A stretch of 8,990 bases of DNA from an uncultured Flavobacteriia bacterium (GTDB taxonomy: Bacteria > Bacteroidota > Bacteroidia > Flavobacteriales > Flavobacteriaceae), in assembly GCA_946482495.1 (NCBI GenBank), contig CAMLRV010000081.1:1-8990 (forward strand), in the 5' to 3' direction. Below are positions 1-7,944 of the stretch, piece by piece; within the stretch, counting starts at the first letter, position 1, and every line of letters starts with the position of its first letter. The notes beneath the pieces are model-generated. The model was not told the origin of the DNA, searched no databases, and saw only the letters and a program-made list of their open reading frames with translations. The position numbers were made by a program, and so were the translations under genes.

Positions 1-45
1 TAAAACACTTTTCTAAATTATTTGAAAATTCATTCGTTTAGATTT

Positions 46-741
46 TTACAAATCCAATGTTAATTGCTCAGGCAATAAACGAAATGTCTTTCTGTGGTAT
101 TTAGTAATACCATATTTTTTAATGGCTTCTCTGTGTTCTTGAGTTGGGTAGCCTTTATTTTTTTTCCAATTATACATAGGAAACTCTTCGTGGATTTTAT
201 CCATAAAATCATCACGGTATGTTTTGGCTAAAATAGAAGCAGCAGCAATGCTTAAATATTTGGCGTCACCTTTTATTATAGAAGTATTAGGGATTGATTT
301 TAAAATTTCGATTTCTTGACTCGTGAAAATTTTTCCATGAGTTTGTTTCATGCCTAATTTTCCATTCAAAGGACGATTTCCATCTACTATAATGTATTCT
401 GGTTGCATTTTTAAGCTTAATATGCTTTCTTGCATTGCCTTCATTGATGCATTTAATATGTTTATTTCATCAATTTCTACATTATTTATATGTGAAAATG
501 AAAAATCAAACAATTCTTCTATAATAGGTCTTAGCTCAAAACGTTTCTTTTCTGTGAGTTGCTTAGAGTCGTTTATGAATTTATATAATAATTTTTCTGA
601 TTTTTTTTCTTCCTTAGTTAAGGTTCTGTTAGGAGATTGTAAAATTATGGCAGCGGCGGTTACAGGCCCAGCCAGACAGCCTCTTCCAGCTTCGTCAGTT
701 CCGCACTCAATTAAAAAATTACTATAACATTTCTTTAACAT
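46..741 (-). CDS. rnhB: Ribonuclease HII
   Basis: RNase HII cleaves the RNA strand of RNA-DNA hybrids and starts ribonucleotide excision repair by nicking 5' of single ribonucleotides in DNA; it is cytoplasmic and metal-dependent. From the chosen ATG (codon at 739-741) the protein has 231 residues, normal for the family. Visible signatures are the N-terminal [13 protein letters not shown] block (acidic pair D16/E17), [14 protein letters not shown] (D120), KGDAKY (D159) followed by [12 protein letters not shown], and the C-terminal [11 protein letters not shown]...HRKTF block. All four expected acidic metal ligands are present. The frame stays open upstream to an ATG at 798, adding 19 residues (MQKSVKGC...). 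I prefer 741 because the added stretch is lysine/cysteine-rich and does not resemble family N-termini, and because a -7-like box lies inside it (755-762). The gene is divergent from susC, with no evident functional link. Confidence 0.95.
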   Translation of the reverse strand: MLKKCYSNFLIECGTDEAGRGCLAGPVTAAAIILQSPNRTLTKEEKKSEKLLYKFINDSKQLTEKKRFELRPIIEELFDFSFSHINNVEIDEINILNASMKAMQESILSLKMQPEYIIVDGNRPLNGKLGMKQTHGKIFTSQEIEILKSIPNTSIIKGDAKYLSIAAASILAKTYRDDFMDKIHEEFPMYNWKKNKGYPTQEHREAIKKYGITKYHRKTFRLLPEQLTLDL

Positions 742-754
742 AAATTGTTTTTTG

Positions 755-762
755 CAAAAATA
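755..762 (-). promoter_or_regulatory. Candidate -7 box for rnhB
   Basis: Read on the minus strand these bases are TATTTTTG, an exact match to the Bacteroidota -7 consensus TAnnTTTG. It ends 14 bases before the rnhB ATG at 741, which would give a very short leader. No TTTG is present at the expected 19-21 base spacing upstream; the nearest TTG (776-778) is too close. In AT-rich DNA such a match can occur by chance. Confidence 0.3.
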
Positions 763-881
763 TATTTTTTTCACGCAACCTTTAACACTTTTTTGCATCT
801 ATTATATAGTTGTTTCGGCAATCTATTTTTTTTAGCTAAAAAAATTTAACACAAATAAATTGATAATATTCCGAAGTATTA

Positions 882-913
882 TTTGTTTATTTAAGAAATT
901 ATTAAGAAGTTTG
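882..913 (+). promoter_or_regulatory. Candidate promoter of the susCD operon
   Basis: TTTG at 882-885 is followed after 20 bases by GAAGTTTG at 906-913. This fits the Bacteroidota sigma-ABfr pattern TTTG-N19-21-TAnnTTTG with one mismatch (G for T at the first base of the -7 box). The transcript would start near 920, leaving an A-rich leader of about 20 bases before the susC ATG at 942. That leader has no Shine-Dalgarno sequence, as is usual in this phylum. Confidence 0.4.
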
Positions 914-941
914 CGGAATAACTAACTCAAATAAAATTAAT

Positions 942-3900
942 ATGAGATCGAAGTTCAAATGGATTTTTACGCTTTTAGTAGCGTTTACAATGCAGTTTTC
1001 TTTCGCACAACAGAAAACTGTTACAGGTACAGTAACAAGTGATGGCGCAGCATTGCCGGGTGCTACTGTAATTATTTCGGGTACACAACAAGGTACTCAA
1101 ACTGATGAGAATGGTAAATTCTCTATCAAAGCTAGTCAAGGTGATGTTTTAGAAGTTTCTTTTTTAGGAAAAGATACTAAAATGGTAACTGTTGGTGCTG
1201 GTAACGTTGTTAACGTAGTTTTAGCTTCTTCAGCTGAACAAATTGAAACAGTAGTTATTCAAGGTGCGATGGGTATCAAAAGAACTAAAGATGCTACAGT
1301 TACTGCACAAAAGCAAATTGGAGCAAAAGAGTTAACTCAAGCAAATAACCCGAATGCTATTCAAGCTTTAACTGGTAAAGTTTCTGGTTTGAATGTTTCG
1401 ACTACTTCTAATAGTGTTGCTCCTGATACGAGAATCGTATTAAGAGGTAATAGAACTATTACTGGAGATAACCAAGCTTTAGTAGTTATTGATGGTGCTA
1501 TTTCTTCTGCAACTGTATTAGGTCAATTGCCTCCAGATGTTATCGAAAGTTTGAACGTTATTAAAGGTGCTCAAGGGGCTGCTTTATATGGTGCTCAAGG
1601 GGTAAACGGGGTAATTATCGTTACTACTAAAAAAGGTTCTAAAGCTGATAAATTTACTTTCGGAGTTAATTCAGGAGTAGATTTTGAAACTATCTCTTTC
1701 GTACCAAGAAGACAAATGGAATACGGTCAAGGTTGGGCAACTGACCCAGGATTTGAAGACCCAGCGAACCCAGGTGTTTTACCTACATTCGTTCCTTGGG
1801 AAAATGGTTCTTGGGGACCTGCTTATAACACTCCAGGATTTCCAAGTATAGTACCAGTTGGTTTACCTCAAGCTGATGGAAACTTCTTATTTACTGAGTG
1901 GAAACCAATTAAAGATAATATTAAAGATTTCTTTACAACTGGTATCATTTACCAAAATGGATTTAACTTTAATGTAGGTGGTAAAGATTCTTATGCATTT
2001 TTATCTGCTAACAGACAAAATACTGACTACATGGTAGAAGGTGATAAATTAGTTAGAAACTCTTTCTTATTTAAAGCTGGTAAAAAAGTTGGTAAATTCA
2101 ACATTGAAGGTAATGTGAACTATATTACTCAAAGAACTTCTCAAGCTGACTCAAACTTATGGGATGACTTAATCCAAACTGCAACTAACATTCCAGTTGA
2201 TAGATTTAGAAATTCTGATAACGAAAGTCACTGGACTGTTTACGCATACAACCCATGGTGGGCTGCTCAAAACAGAAGAACTGATGGAAGATCAAATATC
2301 ATGAATGGTATCTTAAATTTAGGATATGATTTAACTAAAAACATCAATGTTACTTATACGGCTAACGTACAAATGAGAAACACTGATAGTCAATCTTTCC
2401 AAAATGGATTCGCTGAGTCTGGAAGAGTATTTAGTATTGCTCCTTATGAGTACTACGGTGCAAATACAGAAACTTATTCTGATTTAGGAGGTCAACCAGA
2501 AACTTCTAATTTCTTTGCTAATCAAACTAGTACAAGAAATATTTATGGAGATTTAATGTTCAATTTTGATTATGAATTAACTAAAGATTTAGGATTAAAA
2601 TTCAACATTGGTAACAACATTCAAGACAGAATGTTTAGAGTGATGACTCAAGGTGGTACAGGTTTAGATGTTCCAGGTTTCTACCACATTACTAACGTGT
2701 TAAACCCATCTAATCCATCAACTTTAGATAACAGATTAGTACGTTCTAGAATTGTTGCTGGTTTCGCAAATGCTGATTTAGCTTATAAAGATTATTTATT
2801 CTTAAATGCTACAGGTCGTATCGAACAAACTTCAATCGTAAAAGATTCTTATTTCTATCCATCTGTTGGGGTTTCATTCATTCCTACTAAAGCAATCGCT
2901 GCTTTAAAAGATAATAAAGTGTTAAATTACATGAAATTAAATGCTTCTTATACTTCTGTAGGTAATACATCTTCTGTTGGTGTTTATGATATCAATGTGT
3001 TAACTGAAATTCCTCAAGGATTCCCATTTGGTAATACTTCTGCTTTACAGTATGATAGAACTCCAACTGATCCAGATATCGCTCCTGAGTTCGTAAATAC
3101 TTTAGAGTTTGGTGGTCAATTAGGATTCTTCAATGATAGAATTTCGTTAGAGGCTTCTTTCTATACTGCTGAAACAAAAGACTTAATTTCTAACGTTACT
3201 AGATCTAGAGCAATCGGTCAAACAGTAAGTAGAGGAAATATTGGAGATTTAGAAAACAAAGGTTTCGAAATCGATTTAGGTTTACGTCCAGTTTACAACA
3301 AAAACTTTAAATGGGATATTAGAGCTAACTACGCTGCTTTCAACACAAAAATTACTGCTTTAGGTAATGGTGCAACAAGTATCGCATTACAGTCAAATAC
3401 TCAAATTGGTATTTTTGCTGAAGTTGGTGAAGAGTTCCCTTTAATTAAAGGTACTGCTTTCGTAAGAGATGATAATGGTAACGTTATCGTTGATGCTAAT
3501 GGTTTACCATTAAGAACTTCTGCTTTCCAAAAATTAGGAAAAGGTACTCCTGACTATATCGTAGGTTTAACTAACTCTTTCGAATACAAAGGATTCAGAT
3601 TAGTTGCAGTTGCTGATTACAGAAATGGTGCTTCAGCTTACTCATTCACTAAAAACTTATTATACTTTACTGGAGGTGATCAAGATACTGCTGGTTTCGA
3701 CAGAACTCAAGGTTATGTATTCCCAGGTGTTGATGCATTAGGTAACCCTAATACTACTCCTGCTCAAAATGACGTTTCTTCTGGTGGTGTTACTAACTAT
3801 TTCACAACTATCCACAGACAAGTTGGAGAAGCTAACGTAATTGATATGGCTGCTTTAAGAATTAGAGAATTATCTTTAAGCTATGCTTTACCTAAAAAGA

Positions 3901-4127
3901 TGATTGAAAAAGCTGGTTTAGAGTCTTTAAGATTTGGTGTTAATGCTAGAAATCCTTTTACTTTCTTAGCTGATGGTAGAGTTTTAAAAGCTAAAAACGG
4001 TTTAGAAAACAGAGGTTATGCTGATCCTGAGGCATCTAATACAACTGGAAATGCTCAAGGTATTATTAATACTGATAGATACCCTTCTTCAAGAACTTTA
4101 GGTTTTTCAGTTAATTTAACTTTCTAA
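942..4127 (+). CDS. SusC/RagA-family TonB-dependent receptor
   Basis: This is an outer-membrane TonB-linked transporter that imports a ligand captured by its SusD partner. The 1061-residue length is typical. Visible in order: a signal peptide with probable cleavage after SFA (residue 22); a carboxypeptidase-regulatory-like beta-sandwich at about 26-95 (VTGTVTSDGAALPGATV...GTQTDENGKFSI); a TonB-box-like stretch ETVVIQG at 102-108; a plug domain at about 115-233 with VVIDG, IESLNVIKGAQGAALYG and GVIIVTTKKGS; then a long beta-barrel ending ...LGFSVNLTF with the C-terminal Phe expected of outer-membrane proteins. There is no STN signalling domain, so regulation through an anti-sigma partner is not expected. 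Two in-frame TAA codons (4125-4130) end the gene. susD follows 13 bases later. Codon use is strongly biased (Leu TTA, Arg AGA), suggesting high expression. The substrate cannot be told from sequence, so no symbol is given. Confidence 0.95.
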   Translation: MRSKFKWIFTLLVAFTMQFSFAQQKTVTGTVTSDGAALPGATVIISGTQQGTQTDENGKFSIKASQGDVLEVSFLGKDTKMVTVGAGNVVNVVLASSAEQIETVVIQGAMGIKRTKDATVTAQKQIGAKELTQANNPNAIQALTGKVSGLNVSTTSNSVAPDTRIVLRGNRTITGDNQALVVIDGAISSATVLGQLPPDVIESLNVIKGAQGAALYGAQGVNGVIIVTTKKGSKADKFTFGVNSGVDFETISFVPRRQMEYGQGWATDPGFEDPANPGVLPTFVPWENGSWGPAYNTPGFPSIVPVGLPQADGNFLFTEWKPIKDNIKDFFTTGIIYQNGFNFNVGGKDSYAFLSANRQNTDYMVEGDKLVRNSFLFKAGKKVGKFNIEGNVNYITQRTSQADSNLWDDLIQTATNIPVDRFRNSDNESHWTVYAYNPWWAAQNRRTDGRSNIMNGILNLGYDLTKNINVTYTANVQMRNTDSQSFQNGFAESGRVFSIAPYEYYGANTETYSDLGGQPETSNFFANQTSTRNIYGDLMFNFDYELTKDLGLKFNIGNNIQDRMFRVMTQGGTGLDVPGFYHITNVLNPSNPSTLDNRLVRSRIVAGFANADLAYKDYLFLNATGRIEQTSIVKDSYFYPSVGVSFIPTKAIAALKDNKVLNYMKLNASYTSVGNTSSVGVYDINVLTEIPQGFPFGNTSALQYDRTPTDPDIAPEFVNTLEFGGQLGFFNDRISLEASFYTAETKDLISNVTRSRAIGQTVSRGNIGDLENKGFEIDLGLRPVYNKNFKWDIRANYAAFNTKITALGNGATSIALQSNTQIGIFAEVGEEFPLIKGTAFVRDDNGNVIVDANGLPLRTSAFQKLGKGTPDYIVGLTNSFEYKGFRLVAVADYRNGASAYSFTKNLLYFTGGDQDTAGFDRTQGYVFPGVDALGNPNTTPAQNDVSSGGVTNYFTTIHRQVGEANVIDMAALRIRELSLSYALPKKMIEKAGLESLRFGVNARNPFTFLADGRVLKAKNGLENRGYADPEASNTTGNAQGIINTDRYPSSRTLGFSVNLTF

Positions 4128-4140
4128 TAAACAAATAATT

Positions 4141-5769
4141 ATGAAAAAAATAAAATTTTCAATCGCAATACTGGCTTTCACATTATTTTCTTGTGATCAG
4201 TATTTAGATGTGAACGATAGTCCAAATAATTTGACTTTCGATCAGGCTACTCCAAGTAAACTTTTGCCTGGTGCACAAGTTTCTACATACAGAGTACAAG
4301 TTGGTTCTATGAACCAATTAGGAAACGTATTTATGAATGCATGGACAAGAAACGTTTCTTCATTCGGTAACGGATTCGATAAAGAATTGCAACTTATTGT
4401 AGATAATTCTTTCTACAATAATATTTGGGATGGTTTATACTTAAACTTAATGAATTTCCAAGCAATTATAGATTATCCAAACGCATCTGGTAAATATGAC
4501 TATTATGTTGCTGCTGCAAAAATTTGTAAAGCACATTATATGCAATATATCGTAGATTTATATGGTAATGCTCCTTATTCACAAGCTTGGAAACCACAAC
4601 AATTCACAACTCCAACTTATGATGATGATTATACAATTTACCAAGATTTAATTGCTAACTTAGAGGATGCTCGTAATTTAATTGCTAGTGCTGATCCTTC
4701 AGTTGCTGAGGATATTGCTCCTTTTGATGTAATGTTAGGTGGAGATATGGCTAGATGGAATGAATTCGCTAATACATTACAATTAAGAATGTGTTTAAGA
4801 ATGTCTGAATTAACTGGTGCTGAAGCTACTTACAGAGATGCTAAATTAACTGATATCGTTGCTGGACCATTTTTATCTGACAACGTAACTATCAACCCAG
4901 GATTTAGTGATGCTAATGATGATTCAGCTTCTCCAGGTTTCAATACTTATGCTATTGATGTAACTGGTACTGCTCGTCAAAACAGAACGTTTATCGCTTT
5001 AACTGCACACACTTATAAAGCAATGCAGTCTTACGCTACAACTAACTACCCTGCAGCTGGTTCTCAAGAAATTATTGCTGGTTCAGGAGTATTTTATCCA
5101 AACGTAACTGACGCGAGAAGAGCTAGATTATTTACTAACGGTGCTGGTGCTACTGGTCCAAGAGCTGTTGAACAAGGTAACTCATTTACTACTGTAGGTA
5201 GTCCTTCTTTAACTTACCCTGGAACTCCTGCTCGTTTAGGATTAATTGGTAACTTTGATATGTATGGTGAGCATGCTGGTGTAACTGTTGGAGATTATTC
5301 TTCTGCTTCTGGTTATATCATGACTTTATGTGAATCTTACTTCTTACAAGCTGAGGCTGCTGTTAGATATCCAGGCTTAGGATTCAGTGGAGAGCAAGCT
5401 TTATTTGATGCTGGGGTTACTGAAAGTTTCTTATCAAGAGTTGCTTCTATTGGTACTTACTTAGCTACAATCAACACTAAACCTTACTTTGGTTTAGCTG
5501 CTTCTGTAACTATGGATGAAAAAATCCACGCGATTATGTACCAAAAATGGATTGCTTTAATGGGTCACCATGCAATTGAGTCTTTCGTTGATTACAATAG
5601 AACTGGATTCCCATTGACTCCACTTTCTTTAAATGCTACTCAATCTAGAAAGCCTTACAGATTATCTTACCCTGTGTCTGAATACATTGCTAATGCTGGA
5701 AATGTTCCTTCATTATCAACTTCTGATATTTTTACTGTAAATGCTAAGTCTCCATTCTGGGTACAATAA
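4141..5769 (+). CDS. SusD/RagB-family nutrient-binding lipoprotein
   Basis: This is the surface-exposed ligand-binding partner of the SusC-like receptor encoded 13 bases upstream; in known complexes it forms a lid over the barrel. The 542-residue protein begins with a lipoprotein signal: a short basic n-region, a hydrophobic core and lipobox LFSC with the lipidated Cys at residue 18, followed by DQYLDVN. The mature start (DVNDSPNNLTFDQATPSKLLPGA), the helical segment AAAKICKAHYMQYIVDLYGN with APYSQAW, NEFANTLQLRMCLRMSE, CESYFLQAEAAVRYPG and the late QKWIALMGHHAIESFVDYNRTGFP resemble the SusD-like_2 branch (SusD/RagB nutrient-binding lipoprotein) rather than the classical starch SusD. The C-terminus SPFWVQ is also typical. 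Codon bias matches susC, and a strong terminator follows 23 bases after the stop. The ligand is unknown: sugar, peptide and other compounds are all possible. Confidence 0.93.
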   Translation: MKKIKFSIAILAFTLFSCDQYLDVNDSPNNLTFDQATPSKLLPGAQVSTYRVQVGSMNQLGNVFMNAWTRNVSSFGNGFDKELQLIVDNSFYNNIWDGLYLNLMNFQAIIDYPNASGKYDYYVAAAKICKAHYMQYIVDLYGNAPYSQAWKPQQFTTPTYDDDYTIYQDLIANLEDARNLIASADPSVAEDIAPFDVMLGGDMARWNEFANTLQLRMCLRMSELTGAEATYRDAKLTDIVAGPFLSDNVTINPGFSDANDDSASPGFNTYAIDVTGTARQNRTFIALTAHTYKAMQSYATTNYPAAGSQEIIAGSGVFYPNVTDARRARLFTNGAGATGPRAVEQGNSFTTVGSPSLTYPGTPARLGLIGNFDMYGEHAGVTVGDYSSASGYIMTLCESYFLQAEAAVRYPGLGFSGEQALFDAGVTESFLSRVASIGTYLATINTKPYFGLAASVTMDEKIHAIMYQKWIALMGHHAIESFVDYNRTGFPLTPLSLNATQSRKPYRLSYPVSEYIANAGNVPSLSTSDIFTVNAKSPFWVQ

Positions 5770-5792
5770 CATTTTATAGTTTCAATTAAATT

Positions 5793-5820
5793 AAAACCCC
5801 GATTTTATCGGGGTTTTTTT
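5793..5820 (+). terminator. Intrinsic terminator of the susCD operon
   Basis: An 11-bp perfect stem, AAAACCCCGAT (5793-5803) with ATCGGGGTTTT (5807-5817), closes a 3-base loop and runs into seven consecutive T (5814-5820). It lies 23 bases after the susD stop, and the next gene starts 43 bases further on. This is a textbook rho-independent terminator. Confidence 0.93.
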
Positions 5821-5838
5821 ATTTCCACAAATTCTCAT

Positions 5839-5846
5839 TACATTTG
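5839..5846 (+). promoter_or_regulatory. Candidate -7 box for the putative porin gene
   Basis: TACATTTG matches the Bacteroidota -7 consensus TAnnTTTG exactly and ends 17 bases before the porin ATG (5864), implying a leader of roughly 10 bases. The expected -33 position falls in the T-tract of the preceding terminator, so only a TTTT near 5815-5818 is available and the -33 element is weak or absent. Position directly behind a terminator and in front of a gene supports it. Confidence 0.45.
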
Positions 5847-5863
5847 TTCTTTAAATTATAAAA

Positions 5864-7729
5864 ATGAGATACCTTTTCGTATTGCTTACTTTTTTGTCAT
5901 TTTCCTTAAATGCTCAAGAAATAGATTCTACCAATGTTGAAAGTCTTAAAGCAGATATTAAATTATATAAAACTTTCAATTCTGAGAAAGACACTGTCTA
6001 TATTGATACTACGCTAACAATTCATGATGAATATAAATACAATTATTTACGAAAAGATAATTTTGGATTATTCGCTTTTTCAAATGAAGGATATCTTTAT
6101 AATCAATTAGATTTTTCTAGAAAGAAGAATTATACATTACCTCAATTTGGTTTTAATGCGAAACATGTTACGTATTTAAATAATAATGACATTTATTATT
6201 ATTCTGTTCCCACGCCATTAACAGATTTGTATTTTAAAACAGTAATGCGACAAGGTCAAAGTTTAGATGCCTTGATTTCAGTTAATACTAAACCTAATTT
6301 AAATTTTACAGTTGCTTATAAATCAATTCGATCTATCGGAGACTATTTTAATAATTTAACTAGTTCTGGGCATTTTAGATTTATAACAAATTATAATTCT
6401 CTCAATAAAAAGTATTTTTTAAAATTTAATTTTATAGGCCAAGATATTTTTAATCAAGAAAATGGTGGGATTATTGATTTAAACCAACTTGATGGAACTA
6501 ATCCTTCGTTTAACCAGCGAGAGAGAGTTGATATTTATTTTAATGATGCTTCCTCAAAATTAAAAGGAAATCGCTACTTCTTAGATCATTCGTATCAATT
6601 TTCAACTGGAAATTCATTGGTGTTAAAACATCAATCGTATTATGAAAATAAATTTTATGAATTTATTCAAGCCACTACAAGCCCACGTTTAGGAAATTCG
6701 CTTTATCCTTCTATAAATAATAAAACGCGTTATGATGTGTTTTACAACAAAGTTGGAGTGAGTTTTAAAACTAAAAATTTAGGTGAATTAAATTTCTTTA
6801 TTGATAATTATTCTTATAATCAATTTTATACTATTCCAGTTGGAATTGCTTACGATCCTGATGTGAAATATAATTTACATAATAGAATTAATAATATTGG
6901 CGGACAATACGAATTCTATAAAAGCAAATGGAATTTTAATATTTTATTGCAAAACGCTATTTCTGGGCAACCTTCATCAAATTACGAAGCTTTTGCGAAA
7001 TATAAATTTTCTGATGAGCAATACGTGAAAATTTCCGCACAACAAATTAGTAAAATTCCAGATAATATTTATGTTTTCAGTGTAAGTGATTATTCTAATT
7101 ATAATTGGAATACAAGTTTTAAAAATGAGAAAATCAGTATTTTTAGAGCTGAAACAATAAATAAATGGTTTGAAGCAAGTGTGCAAATCACAAATTTAAA
7201 CGATCATTTGTTTTTTTATAACACAGAAGAAAGAATTGATAGTTTAGTGGTGAAACCTTTTCAATACGATAAATCTATACAATATTTGAGTGCTGAAATT
7301 GCGAAAGAAATTAAATATAAAAATTGGGCTTTAGATAATAGAATTAAATTTCAAGAAGTGCAACAAGATGAGAAAATTTTAAATTTGCCTTACCTTGTAC
7401 TTAGAAATACTTTATATTACACGAAGCCAGTTTTCAAAAAAGCTATGTTACTACAAACTGGAGTAACGGTAAATTATTTTAGTAATTATTTTGCCGATGA
7501 TTATGTGCCGGTTATTGGAGAATTTTACACGCAAAGTCAAACAAAGGCTGGAGGTTTTCCGGTGTTAGATTTCTTTGTTAATGCGCGAGTTCAACAATGT
7601 AGAATCTATTTGAAAGCTGAACATCTAAATGCTTTATTTTCAAATAAAGTAGATTATTATAACACGCCAAATTATCCATTTCGAGATTTTCATATTCGTT
7701 TCGGTTTAGAATGGAATTTCTTTAAATAG
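5864..7729 (+). CDS. Putative beta-barrel porin (Porin_10-like)
   Basis: This is a 621-residue predicted outer-membrane protein resembling the flavobacterial 'putative porin' family. A signal peptide is clear (MRYLFVLLTFLSFSLNA, probable cleavage after residue 17, before QEIDST). The mature protein starts with a short polar region (DTVYIDTTLTIHDEY), followed by alternating aromatic/polar strands rich in Tyr, Phe and Asn to the end, which reads FHIRFGLEWNFFK as a last strand. No plug, TonB box or lipobox is seen. In flavobacteria I recall this family near rnhB, which fits here apart from the susCD pair lying between them, but that is memory, not a search. Codons are AT-rich and less biased than in susCD (more TTT, AAT and TAT), so expression is probably lower. 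The channel substrate is unknown. A terminator upstream and a -7 box suggest separate transcription. Confidence 0.82.
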   Translation: MRYLFVLLTFLSFSLNAQEIDSTNVESLKADIKLYKTFNSEKDTVYIDTTLTIHDEYKYNYLRKDNFGLFAFSNEGYLYNQLDFSRKKNYTLPQFGFNAKHVTYLNNNDIYYYSVPTPLTDLYFKTVMRQGQSLDALISVNTKPNLNFTVAYKSIRSIGDYFNNLTSSGHFRFITNYNSLNKKYFLKFNFIGQDIFNQENGGIIDLNQLDGTNPSFNQRERVDIYFNDASSKLKGNRYFLDHSYQFSTGNSLVLKHQSYYENKFYEFIQATTSPRLGNSLYPSINNKTRYDVFYNKVGVSFKTKNLGELNFFIDNYSYNQFYTIPVGIAYDPDVKYNLHNRINNIGGQYEFYKSKWNFNILLQNAISGQPSSNYEAFAKYKFSDEQYVKISAQQISKIPDNIYVFSVSDYSNYNWNTSFKNEKISIFRAETINKWFEASVQITNLNDHLFFYNTEERIDSLVVKPFQYDKSIQYLSAEIAKEIKYKNWALDNRIKFQEVQQDEKILNLPYLVLRNTLYYTKPVFKKAMLLQTGVTVNYFSNYFADDYVPVIGEFYTQSQTKAGGFPVLDFFVNARVQQCRIYLKAEHLNALFSNKVDYYNTPNYPFRDFHIRFGLEWNFFK

Positions 7730-7732
7730 AAT

Positions 7733-7826
7733 TTGGGCGTGCCCTTTCAGGTCGTGCTGTTCGCTATATCTTTTTATCTCGTTCTTAAAAACGAGACAAA
7801 AAGGATGCCGCTACCATCACTCACGC
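7733..7826. repeat. Structured intergenic element, probable dispersed repeat
   Basis: The element starts four bases after the porin stop and runs from TTGGGCGTGCCC to CATCACTCACGC. Its ends pair: GCGTG (7737-7741) with CACGC (7822-7826). The centre is a long hairpin: CTTTTT (7770-7775) with AAAAAG (7798-7803), an A/C mismatch, then TCTCGTT (7777-7783) with AACGAGA (7790-7796) around a 6-base loop. Its base composition is more GC-rich than its surroundings. From memory, similar end blocks (GGGCGT..., AAAAAGGATGCCGCT, ...CACGC) flanking a variable palindrome occur in many intergenic sites of flavobacterial genomes; only one copy is in this window, so repetition is not shown here. It has no T-run after the hairpin, so it is not a standard terminator. 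Confidence 0.6.
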
Positions 7827-7853
7827 ATTCGTATTTCAGAAGTATATTTTCAT

Positions 7854-7882
7854 TTAAAAAGAGGTTTGTCTAAACTTTTTAA
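7854..7882 (+). terminator. Possible weak terminator hairpin
   Basis: TTAAAAA (7854-7860), a GAG bulge and GTTT (7864-7867) can pair with AAAC (7872-7875) and TTTTTAA (7876-7882) around a GTCT loop. The 3' arm is itself a T-tract. With almost no G-C pairs the stem is weak. It could end the porin transcript, or be a chance structure in AT-rich DNA. Confidence 0.22.
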
Positions 7883-7883
7883 C

Positions 7884-7904
7884 TTGAAACTTGAAACCTG
7901 AAAC
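7884..7904 (+). repeat. Three-copy heptamer tandem repeat (YTGAAAC)
   Basis: TTGAAAC (7884-7890), TTGAAAC (7891-7897) and CTGAAAC (7898-7904) lie head to tail with one base change in the third unit, followed by eight A (7905-7912). The second unit supplies the TTG proposed as the -33 element of the downstream promoter. Confidence 0.75.
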
Positions 7905-7921
7905 AAAAAAAACTAATTTTG
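7891..7921 (+). promoter_or_regulatory. Candidate promoter of the PLP-enzyme gene
   Basis: TTG at 7891-7893 is separated by 20 bases from TAATTTTG at 7914-7921, an exact match to TAnnTTTG. This is the best full promoter match in the window. The start site would be near 7928, giving an untranslated leader of about 68 bases before the ATG at 7996, much longer than for the other genes here. The spacer contains an eight-A tract. Confidence 0.6.
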
Positions 7922-7944
7922 CACTAAATAATAGAAAAATAAAA

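Noticed and set aside
1..45. End of a neighbouring gene left of rnhB (the window opens with TAA)
   Set aside because: A stop triplet at the very edge of AT-rich DNA is not evidence of a gene, and no coding pattern can be read from 45 bases.
350..727. Plus-strand open frame of 125 codons
   Set aside because: It lies entirely antisense to rnhB, whose motifs are unmistakable; its translation has no recognisable domain.
877..885. TATTATTTG as the -7 box of susC
   Set aside because: The spacing between TA and TTTG is one base too long, and no TTTG sits 19-21 bases upstream; the pair 882-885/906-913 fits better.
6977..7186. Minus-strand open frame of 69 codons
   Set aside because: It is antisense within the porin gene and gives a low-complexity Ile/Phe/Cys-rich translation, as expected from complementing AT-rich coding DNA.
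7770..7803. Central hairpin of the intergenic element as a terminator of the porin gene
   Set aside because: The stem is long but is followed by GGATGCC rather than a T-tract on either strand, so it lacks the rho-independent signature.
7884..7904. CRISPR-like or larger repeat array
   Set aside because: The repeats are 7-base units without spacers and only three copies; this is a simple short tandem repeat.
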